56,340 nucleotides of DNA from Candidatus Rokuibacteriota bacterium (GTDB taxonomy: Bacteria; Methylomirabilota; Methylomirabilia; Rokubacteriales; CSP1-6). The position numbers and the translations under genes are program-made. The first letter of the stretch is position 1. Every line of letters starts with the position of its first letter. The notes beneath the pieces were generated by a model. It did not search any database and was not told where the DNA came from. It saw only the letters and a list, made by a program, of their open reading frames with translations. Of the stretch, positions 46,241 through 55,263 are shown in pieces. Location: the NCBI GenBank assembly GCA_003220675.1, contig QHTD01000063.1, positions 1 through 56,340 on the forward strand. Reading direction: 5' to 3'.

Positions 46241-47101
46241 ATGGAACCTCCGACTGAATACCTGATCGGTGTCCGGCTCCACGAGAGCGCGCAGGCCGAC
46301 GACTGCAAGCTGGTGGATCTGGACGCCCACGTGGGCGACCTTGTGATGGTCGAGACCGCGAACGGCACCGCGATCGGTGAGGTGCGGCGGCCCAGGCGCG
46401 AGCTCCCGGAGTCGAAACGCGAGCGCTTGTACCGGCGAGTCGTGCGGATGGCCAGCGAGACGGAGGTGCGCGAGTACCGCGAGCGCCGCGAGCGCGAGAC
46501 GCGCGCGGTCGGCACCTGCCAGCAGATGGCGCGCGGGCGCGGGCTCCAGCTCAAGGTCGTGGACGTCGAGATGCAGCCCGCGGCGCGCCGCGTGACCGTC
46601 TATTTCAACGCCGACGAGCGCGTCGACTTCCGCGAGCTGGTCCGCGACCTCGCGCGCCAGTTCCACTCGCGGATCGAGATGCGCCAGGTCGGCGCGCGCG
46701 ACACGACCAAGCTCATGGACGGCATCGGGCCGTGCGGGCGCCAGCTCTGCTGCTCGTCGTACCTCCGGCGCTTCGAGCCGATCTCGGTGAGGATGGCGAA
46801 GGCCCAGGACATGCCGCTCACCGACAACCGGCTGCTCGGCAACTGCGGACGGCTGAAGTGCTGTCTCCTCTATGAGTTCTCGACGTACCAGGAGCTCCGC
46901 TCGCGGCTGCCGCGCGTCAACACGCCGTGCCAGGCCTCGTGCGGCGGCGGGGGCTGCATGGCCGGCAAGGTGAAGTCGATCCGGGTCCTCAAGCAGTCGG
47001 TGGTGGTCGGGTTCCCGGACGGGACCGAGGCGGAAGTGCCGCTCGACCTGCTCACCTGGGAGGGGCGGCCCCACATCCAGGCCCAGCTCGAGGGATCGTG
47101 A
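46241..47101 (+). CDS. ricT: PSP1-domain protein RicT (YaaT)
   Basis: 286 residues. YLIGVRLHESAQADDCKLVDL, VGDLVMVETANGTAIGEVRRP, then a Cys-rich core: GIGPCGRQLCCSSYL, GNCGRLKCCLLYE and CQASCGGGGC. These cysteines bind Fe-S clusters in the B. subtilis Ric (Y-) complex that helps RNase Y mature operon mRNAs. Partners RicA/RicF are not present here. The stop overlaps the metG GTG. Confidence 0.92.
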   Translation: MEPPTEYLIGVRLHESAQADDCKLVDLDAHVGDLVMVETANGTAIGEVRRPRRELPESKRERLYRRVVRMASETEVREYRERRERETRAVGTCQQMARGRGLQLKVVDVEMQPAARRVTVYFNADERVDFRELVRDLARQFHSRIEMRQVGARDTTKLMDGIGPCGRQLCCSSYLRRFEPISVRMAKAQDMPLTDNRLLGNCGRLKCCLLYEFSTYQELRSRLPRVNTPCQASCGGGGCMAGKVKSIRVLKQSVVVGFPDGTEAEVPLDLLTWEGRPHIQAQLEGS

Positions 47102-49044
47102 CCGACCGCGCCCGCACCTTCTACCTCACCACGCCGATCTACTACGTCAACGACCGCCCCCACCTCGGGCACGCGTACACGACGATCCTCGCCGACACGA
47201 TGGCCCGCTACCGGCGCCTCGCGGGCGACGACGTCTGGTTCTTGACCGGGACCGACGAGCACGGCGACAAGATCGCGCAGGCCGCCGCCAAGGCCGGCAT
47301 CACCCCGCAGCAGCTTGCCGATCGCAACTCGGCAGCGTTCCGGGACGCGTGGCGCCAGCTCGGGATCGAGTACTCCGACTACATCCGGACGACCGAGGCG
47401 CGCCACACGACGGTTGTCCAGGCGATCCTCCAGAAGCTCTGGGACGCGGGCGAGATCTACCTCGGCAAGTACGGCGGCCACTACTGCTTCGGCTGCGAGC
47501 GCTTCTACACCGAGAAGGAGATCGTCGACGGCAAGTGCCCGGACCACCAGACGCCGCTCACCTGGATCGAGGAGGAGAACTACTTCTTCAAGATGTCGAA
47601 GTACCAGGCGTGGCTGATCGAAACCGTCGAGCGCCAGCCCGACTTGATCCGCCCCGAGCGCTACCGGAATGAGATCCTCGGCTTCCTGCGGGAGCCGCTC
47701 CAGGACCTCTCGATCAGCCGGCCGAAAAGCCGATTGACCTGGGGGATCCCGCTGCCCTTCGACGACACCTACGTCACGTACGTCTGGTTCGATGCCCTGA
47801 TCAACTACGTCTCGGCGCTCGGCGGCCCCGGCGCGCCGCGCTTCGAGAGATACTGGCCGCACGCCCAGCACGTGATCGCGAAGGACATCGTCAAGCCCCA
47901 CGCGATCTACTGGCCGTGCATGCTCAAGGCCGCCGGCATCGACCTGTACCGTCACCTCAACGTGCACGGGTACTGGACCCTCGGCGGCCGCAAGATCTCC
48001 AAGTCGGTCGGCAACCTCGTCGAGGCGCTCGCGCTCAAGGACAAGTACGGCAACGACGCCTTCCGCTACTTCGTGCTGCGCGAGATGGTCTTCGGCCTCG
48101 ATGCCGACTTCTCCGAGGAGGCGCTCGTCAGCCGTCTCAACGCCGACCTCGCCAACGACCTCGGCAACCTCGTCGCGCGCGTGACCACGCTGATCGCGAA
48201 TGTCGGAGGCGGTAGCGTGCCTGCGACCGAAGGGCGGTTTGCGCGTGGAGGCGAGGCCGCATTTGGTGGGGACCTCAAGGGTGACTTTGAGAAGTCGCGC
48301 GGTAACGTCGACGCGGCGATGGAGGAGTTTGCGTTCCATCGTGCGCTCGCGGCGATCTGGGATTTCATCGGTGCGGTGAACCGCTACGTCGACACGACGC
48401 AACCGTGGGCCCGCCCGTCGAACGACATGGCACGGGGCCAGAGGGACCACGCTCTCTACCACCTGGGCCAATCCTTGTGGTGTCTCGGGCTCGTGCTGGA
48501 GCCATTCCTTCCCGAGGCTGCCCGCAAGATTCGTCACGCCCTGGGCCACACCGGAGACCCGAAGCTTGGTGACGCCGAGTGGGGACGCCTCGCTCCTGGT
48601 ACCCGCGTCCAGAAGCTCTCTGGGCTCTTCCCGCGCATCGAAGCAAAAGATCAATCGGACTTGACGTACGGTGCCACGCGCACCTCTCGCAGGCCACCTG
48701 CGGGACAATCCGGCCCCGCGGTCCTCGCTACAATAGACGACTTCTCGAAGGTCGACCTGCGCGTCGCGGAGGTGCTGACCGCGGAGCCCGTGCCCAAGTC
48801 GAAGAAGCTCCTCAAGCTCACCGTGTCGCTCGGCAGCGAGCAGCGGACGCTCGTCGCGGGGATCGCCGAGCACTACGCGCCGGCCGATCTCGTGGGCAAG
48901 AAGGTGGTCGTCGTGGCGAACCTCGAGCCGGCGCAGCTGATGGGGATCGAGTCCAACGGCATGGTCCTGGCCGGCTCGACCGAAGGGAAGCTGGCCGTGC
49001 TCACGCTCGACCGGGACCTTCCGCCGGGGACGAAGATCACATGA
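47098..49044 (+). CDS. metG: Methionyl-tRNA synthetase with C-terminal tRNA-binding domain
   Basis: 648 residues. Class I HIGH variant PHLGHAYTT, zinc knuckle CFGCERFYTEKEIVDGKCPDH, WFDALINYVSALGG, and KISKS in GGRKISKSVGNLV. The anticodon domain follows (~350-520). Residues ~545-648 are an EMAPII/Trbp111-like tRNA-binding domain (VDLRVAEVLTAEPVPKSKKLLKL, GSEQRTLVAGI). From ~48200 to 48720 third-codon bases are less GC-biased than on either side, a possible recombined segment. The GTG start overlaps ricT. Confidence 0.96.
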   Translation: MTDRARTFYLTTPIYYVNDRPHLGHAYTTILADTMARYRRLAGDDVWFLTGTDEHGDKIAQAAAKAGITPQQLADRNSAAFRDAWRQLGIEYSDYIRTTEARHTTVVQAILQKLWDAGEIYLGKYGGHYCFGCERFYTEKEIVDGKCPDHQTPLTWIEEENYFFKMSKYQAWLIETVERQPDLIRPERYRNEILGFLREPLQDLSISRPKSRLTWGIPLPFDDTYVTYVWFDALINYVSALGGPGAPRFERYWPHAQHVIAKDIVKPHAIYWPCMLKAAGIDLYRHLNVHGYWTLGGRKISKSVGNLVEALALKDKYGNDAFRYFVLREMVFGLDADFSEEALVSRLNADLANDLGNLVARVTTLIANVGGGSVPATEGRFARGGEAAFGGDLKGDFEKSRGNVDAAMEEFAFHRALAAIWDFIGAVNRYVDTTQPWARPSNDMARGQRDHALYHLGQSLWCLGLVLEPFLPEAARKIRHALGHTGDPKLGDAEWGRLAPGTRVQKLSGLFPRIEAKDQSDLTYGATRTSRRPPAGQSGPAVLATIDDFSKVDLRVAEVLTAEPVPKSKKLLKLTVSLGSEQRTLVAGIAEHYAPADLVGKKVVVVANLEPAQLMGIESNGMVLAGSTEGKLAVLTLDRDLPPGTKIT

Positions 49045-49295
49045 CGCCGCTGCCGCGGCTCGGTCAGGACGAGCTCGTCGACGCGGTCCTGGCGATCGCC
49101 GAGCGCGACCCGTCCATCGCGCGCGTGCTGCGCGAGATCTGCGGCCTCGACGGCGCGGTCCGCGCGAGCGCGCTCGACCTCGTCGGCGCCCACCTCCGTA
49201 TCCACTCCGCAGCCGGCGACGTCCTCGACTGCGTCGCGGTGCTCAAGGGCGACGAGGTCGCGCGGCGGATCGCCGAGCGGCTCGGTCCGGCCTAG
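49041..49295 (+). CDS. Small hypothetical protein
   Basis: 84 residues, no family recognised. Mostly helical: DELVDAVLAIAERDPSIARVLREICGLDGAVRASALDLV, then HLRIHSAAGDVLDCVAVLKGDEVARRIAERL. No membrane segment or metal motif. It overlaps metG by ATGA and ends 24 nt before the next gene, so it is likely translated in the operon. Confidence 0.65.
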   Translation: MTPLPRLGQDELVDAVLAIAERDPSIARVLREICGLDGAVRASALDLVGAHLRIHSAAGDVLDCVAVLKGDEVARRIAERLGPA

Positions 49296-49319
49296 CGCCG
49301 GACCCGTCGATCCTGCCGG

Positions 49320-50309
49320 ATGGAGCAGGCGCTGGCATGGCTCTCCCGCTGGGGCGTTTCGCTCGCCTCGCTCGGCGGCGGCCTCCTCACGCTGCTCGTC
49401 TTCCGCCGCGGTCTGCCAAACGTCGGGTGGATCGTCGGTTACCTGCTGCTCCTGTGGCTGCTCTTCGCCGTCTTCATCGAGATGCGGCAGGCCCTCGCGG
49501 GCTCGGCGCAGAAGTCCCGGCGGCTCATCGTCTCGGCGGTGGACTACACGATCCAGACCCTCTACCACGGCCTGCTCCTCTTCGTGCTGCCGGCGTATTA
49601 CGCCGCCGCCACACTCACCTCGCTGAACGGCGTGTTCCTCGCGCTGCTCGTGGCGCTGGCGCTCCTGACGACCATCGACCCGTGGTACCGGGCCATCGTC
49701 CAGCCGCGGCCGTGGCTCAGCTACCTCTTCTTCGTCATGTCGATCTTCGCGCCGCTCAACGTGGCGCTGCCACTCGTGGGGGTGCCGCCGTTCCCGTCGC
49801 TCGTCATGAGCGCGTTCCTGGCGTGGGTCTCGCTGACCCCCGCCCTGCGCCGCGGGCAGCGCGCGACGTGGCCGATGGCCTTCCGCACGGCGGTCGCGGT
49901 GGGCGTCGTCGCCGCCACGTTCGTCGCGCTCGGCCGGGCCCTGATCCCGCCGGCGCCGCTCTTCCTCGCGCGCGCCGCGATCGCCTGGGACGTCGTGAAC
50001 ATGGACTCGCTCGAGCCCGCGCCCGACACCATCGGCGCGGACGAGCTCAGGCTGCGCGGTCTGATAGCGTACACTGCGATCTACGCGCCGGCCGGGCTCT
50101 TCCAGCCCATCAACCACGTGTGGCGGCGCGAGGGGCAGGTGGTGAACGTGGTGAGCCTCTCCCCCGTCAAGGGCGGGCGGCAGGAGGGGTTCAGGACCTA
50201 TTCGCGTAAGACGTCGTTTCCGGCCGATCCGACGGGTCGCTGGACGGTGGACGTCGAGACGAGCTCGGGTCAGCTCATCGGCCGGCTGCGCTTTCGCGTG
50301 ACCCCATAG
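49320..50309 (+). CDS. Polytopic membrane protein with soluble C-terminal domain
   Basis: 329 residues. About seven hydrophobic segments cover ~12-225 (VSLASLGGGLLTLLVF, WIVGYLLLLWLLFAVF, TLYHGLLLFVLPAYYAAATLTSLNGVF and more). A ~100-residue tail that appears exported follows: DVVNMDSLEPAPDTIGADELRLRGLIAYTAIYAPAGLFQPINHVWRREGQVVNVVSLSP..., ending in a beta-rich stretch with VDVETSSGQLIGRLRFRV. The family is not recognised. Lies in the metG-tatD run. Confidence 0.7.
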   Translation: MEQALAWLSRWGVSLASLGGGLLTLLVFRRGLPNVGWIVGYLLLLWLLFAVFIEMRQALAGSAQKSRRLIVSAVDYTIQTLYHGLLLFVLPAYYAAATLTSLNGVFLALLVALALLTTIDPWYRAIVQPRPWLSYLFFVMSIFAPLNVALPLVGVPPFPSLVMSAFLAWVSLTPALRRGQRATWPMAFRTAVAVGVVAATFVALGRALIPPAPLFLARAAIAWDVVNMDSLEPAPDTIGADELRLRGLIAYTAIYAPAGLFQPINHVWRREGQVVNVVSLSPVKGGRQEGFRTYSRKTSFPADPTGRWTVDVETSSGQLIGRLRFRVTP

Positions 50310-50336
50310 AACTCCGATTCGCTGAAGGAGGTCGCC

Positions 50337-50750
50337 ATGGCTGAGACAGTGCGAGCCGTCGATTACTTCTACATGCTGGTGCCCGACAAGCCGGGCGAGG
50401 GGGCGCGGATCCTGGGTGCGCTCAAGAAGGCGGGCGTGAACCTGCTCGCCTACTCGGGCTTCCCGAGCGGGCGGGGCGCCCAGCTCGACTTCGTCCCGGC
50501 TGATCCCGCCGCCTTCCAGGCCGTCGCCAGGCAGAACAAGTGGAAGGTGAAGGGCCCGAAGCGTGCGTTCGTGATCGACGGGGACGACCGGGTCGGCGCC
50601 TGCTGGGAGATCCTCGACAAGCTGGCCGCGGCGAAGATCAACGTGACCGCGATGGACGCCGTCGCGACCGGTGTCGGGCGCTGGGGCGCGATCCTCTGGG
50701 TGAAGTCGGGGGCCGTCAAGAAGGCGGCCGGGGTCCTGGGAGCGATGTGA
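50337..50750 (+). CDS. ACT-like small-molecule-binding protein
   Basis: 137 residues, apparently two ACT-type beta-alpha-beta units: VRAVDYFYMLVPDKPGEGARILGALKKAGVNLLAYSGFP, and RAFVIDGDDRVGACWEILDKLAAAKINVTAMDAV. The DKPGEGARIL and (I/V)N(L/V) patterns are ACT-like; the effector is unknown. An excellent AAGGAGGT at 50325-50332 and 4-nt spacer fix the ATG and suggest high expression. The end overlaps tatD by GTGA. Confidence 0.72.
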   Translation: MAETVRAVDYFYMLVPDKPGEGARILGALKKAGVNLLAYSGFPSGRGAQLDFVPADPAAFQAVARQNKWKVKGPKRAFVIDGDDRVGACWEILDKLAAAKINVTAMDAVATGVGRWGAILWVKSGAVKKAAGVLGAM

Positions 50751-51523
50751 TCCTGGACCTCGTCGACACGCACGCGCACCTGCACTTCCCGGAGTTCGCG
50801 GGCGACCTCGAGGCGGTCCTCGAGCGGGCGCGCGCCGCCGGGGTGCGGTGCATGGTCACGATCGGCACCGACGTGGAGAGCTCGCGCGCGGCCGTGGCGC
50901 TTGCCGGGCGCGAGCCCGACGTCTGGGCTGCGGTCGGCATCCATCCCCACGCGGCGGGCCTAGCCGACGAGGCTCGACTCGCCGAGATCGAGCGGCTCGC
51001 CGCGGCGCCGCGCGTCGTCGCGATCGGCGAGACGGGGCTGGATTTTTTTCGTCTCCTCTCTCCCCGCGACGCCCAGGAGCGTGCGTTCCGGGCCCAGCTC
51101 GCCCTCGCGCGCCGCCTGCGCAAGCCCGTGCTCGTCCACTGTCGGGATGCCCACGAGGAGACGCTCGCGATCCTCGCCGAGGTGCCTGTGGGCGAGGCGG
51201 GCGGCATCATGCACTGCTTCTCGGGTGACACGGCGATCGCCCGGCGCTGCCTCGATCTGGGGCTGCTCATCTCGCTCGCCGGCCCGGTGACCTACCCGAA
51301 GGCCCGCGCGCTCCCCGAGGTCGCGAAGGTGGTGCCCGCCGACCGCCTCGTCGTCGAGACCGACTGCCCGTTCCTCCCGCCCCAGCCCTACCGGGGCAAG
51401 CGCAACGAGCCGGCCTATCTCGCGGTCACCGCCGCGCGCGTGGCCGAGCTACGCGCGGAGCCGCTCGAAGAGCTCGCGTCGCGCATGTCGGAGAACGCCC
51501 GCACGCTCCTCCGCCTTCGGTGA
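50747..51523 (+). CDS. tatD: TatD-family metal-dependent deoxyribonuclease
   Basis: 258 residues, TIM-barrel hydrolase. Metal and active-site blocks: DTHAHLHFPEF, GIHPHAA, IGETGLDFF, VHCRDAHEE, MHCFSGD, ETDCPFLPPQPYRGKRNEP. TatD/YcfH proteins act as 3'-5' exonucleases in DNA repair, and some as D-aminoacyl-tRNA deacylases. The placement downstream of metG is conserved in many bacteria. GTG start overlaps the ACT-like gene; stop overlaps the next GTG. Confidence 0.93.
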   Translation: MILDLVDTHAHLHFPEFAGDLEAVLERARAAGVRCMVTIGTDVESSRAAVALAGREPDVWAAVGIHPHAAGLADEARLAEIERLAAAPRVVAIGETGLDFFRLLSPRDAQERAFRAQLALARRLRKPVLVHCRDAHEETLAILAEVPVGEAGGIMHCFSGDTAIARRCLDLGLLISLAGPVTYPKARALPEVAKVVPADRLVVETDCPFLPPQPYRGKRNEPAYLAVTAARVAELRAEPLEELASRMSENARTLLRLR

Positions 51524-52314
51524 CGCGCGCGCTCGCGCTGGCCGGCCTGCTGGAGGGCCGGTCGAACGCGGAGCGCGGGGCGGCGGTGGCGCGCCACCTG
51601 GCGTCGTGCGGCGTTCCGTTCGTCCGCCACGCGTTCACGGCGCCCGAGGGCCGCGGCGAGAGCTTCGCCGTTGACCTGGGCTCGGGCGATCGGGTCTTCG
51701 TTCTCTGCGCCCACCATGACGCGGTTCCCGGCAGCCCCGGCGCCAACGACAACGCCGCCGCCGTCGGGATCCTCCTCACGCTCACCGAGCGCGTCGCGAT
51801 CCCAGCGGGACTCCGCGTGCGGCTCCTCTTCACGGCGGCGGAGGAGCTCGACTACCTCGGCGCGCGCGCCTACGTGCGCGACGTCGGCGTGGCGGGAATC
51901 GTCGGTGTGCTGAGCCTCGAGCTGTGCGGCATCGGCGACAGCCTGGTCGTGTGGGATGCGACCGAGGACACCGGGGTCACGCGGACAATCCGCCGCGCGC
52001 TCGAGTCGAGCGGACTCAAGCACGACGAGGGCTACCACGTCGTCGGCCGCATCCCGCGCTTCGGGAGCGACCACCGCGCGTTCACGGCCGCGGGCGTGCC
52101 CGCCTACGGGCTCACCGTGGTCCCGTCGGCGAACGCCGACGCGCTCCGCCAGTTCATCTTCCACCCGATGTGGGGGGCACTCAGGTTCCTGGTCCGCCGC
52201 CCCGCGCCCTTCGACACCTACCACACGCCGCGCGACGCGCTCGCCACGCTCGAGCCACGCGCGCTCGATCTCGTCGGCACGGCGCTCGCGGCAGTGATCG
52301 CCGAGTTGGGGTGA
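51520..52314 (+). CDS. M28-family zinc metallopeptidase
   Basis: 264 residues, no signal peptide seen. FVLCAHHDAVPGSPGANDNAAAVGILLTL supplies the first Zn His and the bridging Asp; LLFTAAEELDYLGARAYV the catalytic Glu pair; RFGSDHRAFTAAGVPAYGL another Asp/His; and DTYHTPRDAL the last His. Aminopeptidase or related co-catalytic zinc hydrolase; substrate unknown. GTG start overlaps tatD by GTGA. Confidence 0.88.
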   Translation: MTRALALAGLLEGRSNAERGAAVARHLASCGVPFVRHAFTAPEGRGESFAVDLGSGDRVFVLCAHHDAVPGSPGANDNAAAVGILLTLTERVAIPAGLRVRLLFTAAEELDYLGARAYVRDVGVAGIVGVLSLELCGIGDSLVVWDATEDTGVTRTIRRALESSGLKHDEGYHVVGRIPRFGSDHRAFTAAGVPAYGLTVVPSANADALRQFIFHPMWGALRFLVRRPAPFDTYHTPRDALATLEPRALDLVGTALAAVIAELG

Positions 52315-52320
52315 GCAGAC

Positions 52321-52605
52321 CTAGGAAAGACGCGGGCCGGACCCGATGCGGGCGAGGAGCCGAGAGGCCCGCTGAGCCTCGGCCGCCGGCACGAGGATGA
52401 TGACCTCGCCCTGGTCGCCGACCGTGAACGGGTGCACGGAGTGCGCGAGACGCGAGGAGAGAAGCGTCGGGATGCCCTCGCTCTCGAAGAGGCTCTTCAC
52501 CACGACCGCCTCGGCCCGATCGCAGCGGCGGACCTCGGCGAGGCCGCCGTCCGCGCGGGGCTCGCGCGGCAGCGTCGGAAACCGGATCACCTTCCCGCGG
52601 CGGGT
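52321..52605 (-). CDS. DUF2007-family putative signal-transducing protein
   Basis: 94 residues from ATG 52605 (a GTG at 52638 would add 11). The core VRRCDRAEAVVVKSLFESEGIPTLLSS followed by GDQGEVIILVPAAEAQRASRLLARI matches DUF2007 (PII-like ferredoxin fold), function unknown. The promoter found here would make an almost leaderless mRNA beginning near 52609, favouring 52605. It is convergent with the M28 peptidase and divergent from the cupin gene. Confidence 0.78.
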   Translation of the reverse strand, partial: TRRGKVIRFPTLPREPRADGGLAEVRRCDRAEAVVVKSLFESEGIPTLLSSRLAHSVHPFTVGDQGEVIILVPAAEAQRASRLLARIGSGPRLS

Positions 52606-52615
52606 CATCGGTCCG

Positions 52616-52623
52616 AGTATAAT
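52616..52623. promoter_or_regulatory. Overlapping divergent -10 elements
   Basis: The 8-mer AGTATAAT gives TATAAT on the plus strand (52618-52623), 35 nt before ATG 52659. Its complement gives TATACT on the minus strand (52621-52616), 10 nt before ATG 52605. One site could fire in both directions. Confidence 0.55.
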
Positions 52624-52658
52624 CCCTTTGCTCGCCACCCAGCCGGCGGGAGGGACCG

Positions 52659-53957
52659 ATGGAAAAGTTCGAGTACTTCGGCGGAATTCCCGAGATCGGA
52701 ATCGTTCCCCGGGCGCCCCACGCGGGTCCCCTCGTCCGCCACGTCTACGAGCAGGAGCACGGGCGGGGCGGCTTCGCGGGCAAGGTCACCCACACCTACC
52801 ATCTCTACCCGCCGAACAACTGGCTGCCGGACGAGACGCGCGTGCTCGACCGCCGCACCTGGGCGCCCGACTGGGAATCGCCGCTCGGGCCCCTCGGCGG
52901 CGTGCTCCATGCGCTCGACGTGATGTCGCCCGACGCCCCGCGCGACGTCTACCGGGGCATGGCGCGGCTCGTGGCAAACGCGACGGTGGCGATGAACGTG
53001 ACGGCCCCGCGGGCGCCGATGGACTACGTCTTCGAGCACCACTCGGCCACGCTCGTCTTCTTCATCCATCAGGGCGGCGGGACGCTCGAGACGATGTTCG
53101 GCCCGATCGAGTTCCGGAAGGGGGACTTCCTGATCGTGCCCAAGGGAATCGCGCACCGGTTCGAGCTCCAGCCCGGGCCCCAGTCCTACTGGGTGTACGA
53201 GTCCTTCGCGGGTGACCCCGAGAAGTCCGAGGCGCCGACGACCGGGCAGTTCATCACGCACAGCCGGAGCGACTACAAGTTCCCGCGTACGCTCGACACG
53301 CGCAACGAGGCGGGTCGCTTCGAGATCGTCTCGAAGGTGGCCGAGGTCTACACGCGCCGGGTGCATCCGACGCACCCGTTCGACGTCGTCGGCTGGCGGG
53401 GCGACTATCTCCCGTACAAGTTCGCCGTCGAGGACGTGCGCCCGCTCGTCGCCGACCGCTCGCACGTGCCGCCCTCGGGCCACACGATCTTCAAGCTCCC
53501 GGGCTGCTACATCTGCGTCTTCACCGTGCGCTCGGTCGAGAAGGAAGGGATGTGGCTGCCGTTCTTCCACCGAAACCTCGACTACCTCGAGACGATCGGC
53601 TACCACTTCGGCGATTTCTTCAGCGGGGGCGGCGTGGTCACGGCGGGGATGGTGACGCTCCATCCGGTCGGCCTGCCGCACGGCCCGAAGCCGGCCGCCC
53701 TGAGGGCGTTCCTGGACAGCCGGAACCCCCGCGTCCATCACGAGGTCGCCATCATGGCGGACCTCGCGAACCCGACCCAGATCTCGGAGTTCGCCCTCTC
53801 CCTCTCCAAGCCGGACTACATGCGGAGCTGGGTGGACTACACGACCGACCCGCGCTTCACGCACCGGCCCGACCGGCTCGCCGAGGTCCGCGCGCTCGCC
53901 GAGCGGTACGCGGACGCGCGCGACGAGCTGCGGCCCCAGGATCCGGCGCCCGAGTGA
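52659..53957 (+). CDS. Homogentisate 1,2-dioxygenase-like cupin
   Basis: 432 residues, two-cupin fold like HmgA. The metal-ligand region is present: LPFFHRNLDYLETIGYH (His and the position of the Glu ligand) and TLHPVGLPHGPK (second His). Ring-cleaving HmgA opens homogentisate in tyrosine catabolism, but this subgroup differs from classical HmgA (~440 residues) in several blocks, and no hmgB or hpd is nearby. The substrate could therefore be another aromatic. GGGAGGGA precedes ATG 52659. Overlaps the P450 by GTGA. Confidence 0.8.
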   Translation: MEKFEYFGGIPEIGIVPRAPHAGPLVRHVYEQEHGRGGFAGKVTHTYHLYPPNNWLPDETRVLDRRTWAPDWESPLGPLGGVLHALDVMSPDAPRDVYRGMARLVANATVAMNVTAPRAPMDYVFEHHSATLVFFIHQGGGTLETMFGPIEFRKGDFLIVPKGIAHRFELQPGPQSYWVYESFAGDPEKSEAPTTGQFITHSRSDYKFPRTLDTRNEAGRFEIVSKVAEVYTRRVHPTHPFDVVGWRGDYLPYKFAVEDVRPLVADRSHVPPSGHTIFKLPGCYICVFTVRSVEKEGMWLPFFHRNLDYLETIGYHFGDFFSGGGVVTAGMVTLHPVGLPHGPKPAALRAFLDSRNPRVHHEVAIMADLANPTQISEFALSLSKPDYMRSWVDYTTDPRFTHRPDRLAEVRALAERYADARDELRPQDPAPE

Positions 53958-55195
53958 CGGCGGCCGGCGTCCTCTCCGAGGAGGCGGAGCGCGCGGCGGC
54001 GCTCGCCCTCGACCTGCGCGCGCTGCCCGACGACTTCTACGACGACCCGTTCCCCTACTACCACCGGCTGCGGCGCTGGGACCCGGTGCACCGCGGCCCG
54101 GACGGCTCGTACTTCCTCACGCGCTACGATGACGTCGTCGCCGTCTACCAGGACCACCACACGTGGAGCTCCGACAAGCGTGTGGAGTTCGCGCCGAAGT
54201 TCGGCGCGAGCCCGCTCTACGAGCACCACACGACGAGCGTCGTCTTCCGCGATCCGCCCGACCACACGCGCATCCGGAAGCTCTTCGCCCCGGCGTTCAC
54301 GCCGAGGGCGCTCGCCGCGCTCGAGCCGCGCGTCGCCCGGTTCGTCGATGGGCTCCTCGACCGCGCCGCCGCCCGGGGTGGGATGGACGTGGTGGAGGAC
54401 TTCGCCGCCGCGCTGCCCGTCCAGCTCATCGGCGACATGCTCGGCGTGCCGCGGGAGGAGCGCGGGCCGCTGCGCGGCTGGTCGCTCGCGATTCTCGGCG
54501 CGCTCGAGCCGGAGCCCGGCCCCCGGCGCCTCGAGGCGGGCAGCCGCGCCGTCGACGAGTTCAAGGGCTACCTCCGCCGGCTGATCGCCGACCGGCGGCG
54601 GCGCCCGAGCACGGATCCCGGCGAGATCCTGTCCGCGCTGCTCGCGGCCGAGGACGCCGGCGACCGGCTCACCGAGCTGGAGCTCCTGCACCAGTGCATC
54701 TTCCTCCTCAACGCGGGCCACGAGACCACGACGAACCTGATCGCCAACGCCGTCGTGAGCCTGCTCGAGCACCCGAGGGAGCACCTGCGGCTCCGCGCCG
54801 AGCCCGGCTTGATCACGACCGCCGTCGAGGAGTTCCTCCGCTTCCAGAGCCCGAACCAGCTCGGCAATCGGCGCGCCGTGCGCGAGGCGGTGCTCGGGGG
54901 CGTCGCGATGGACGCGGGAACGCTCGTCACGCTCGGGATCGGAGCCGCCAACCGCGACCCTGCGCAGTTCCCGGACCCTGACCGTCTCGACATCGGGCGC
55001 ACGCCGAACCGCCACCTGGCGTTCATCACGGGTATCCACGCCTGCGCCGGGATGTGGCTCGCGCGGATGGAGGGCCGCGCGGCGATCGGCCGGCTCGTCG
55101 CCCGGTTTCCGAACCTCCGCGCGGCGGGACCGCCGGTCCGTGCGCATCGCGCGCGCTTCCGCGTGGTCAGCTCGTTCCCGATCACCGTCGGCTGA
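53954..55195 (+). CDS. Cytochrome P450
   Basis: 413 residues, soluble bacterial P450. I-helix LNAGHETTTN with the acid-alcohol pair, ExxR in VEEFLRF, heme loop FITGIHACAGMWLARMEGR with proximal Cys. The N-terminal YDDPFPYYHRLRRWDPVH is typical of CYP107/CYP123-like groups. It is coupled to the cupin dioxygenase (GTGA at 53954), suggesting successive oxidations of one substrate. No ferredoxin or reductase gene is adjacent. Confidence 0.94.
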   Translation: MTAAGVLSEEAERAAALALDLRALPDDFYDDPFPYYHRLRRWDPVHRGPDGSYFLTRYDDVVAVYQDHHTWSSDKRVEFAPKFGASPLYEHHTTSVVFRDPPDHTRIRKLFAPAFTPRALAALEPRVARFVDGLLDRAAARGGMDVVEDFAAALPVQLIGDMLGVPREERGPLRGWSLAILGALEPEPGPRRLEAGSRAVDEFKGYLRRLIADRRRRPSTDPGEILSALLAAEDAGDRLTELELLHQCIFLLNAGHETTTNLIANAVVSLLEHPREHLRLRAEPGLITTAVEEFLRFQSPNQLGNRRAVREAVLGGVAMDAGTLVTLGIGAANRDPAQFPDPDRLDIGRTPNRHLAFITGIHACAGMWLARMEGRAAIGRLVARFPNLRAAGPPVRAHRARFRVVSSFPITVG

Positions 55196-55263
55196 GCGAT
55201 CGATGCGCGCCGCGATCGCGTTCGGCCTGCTGAGCAACGCTCCTGACCTCCGCCGGCGAGCGC

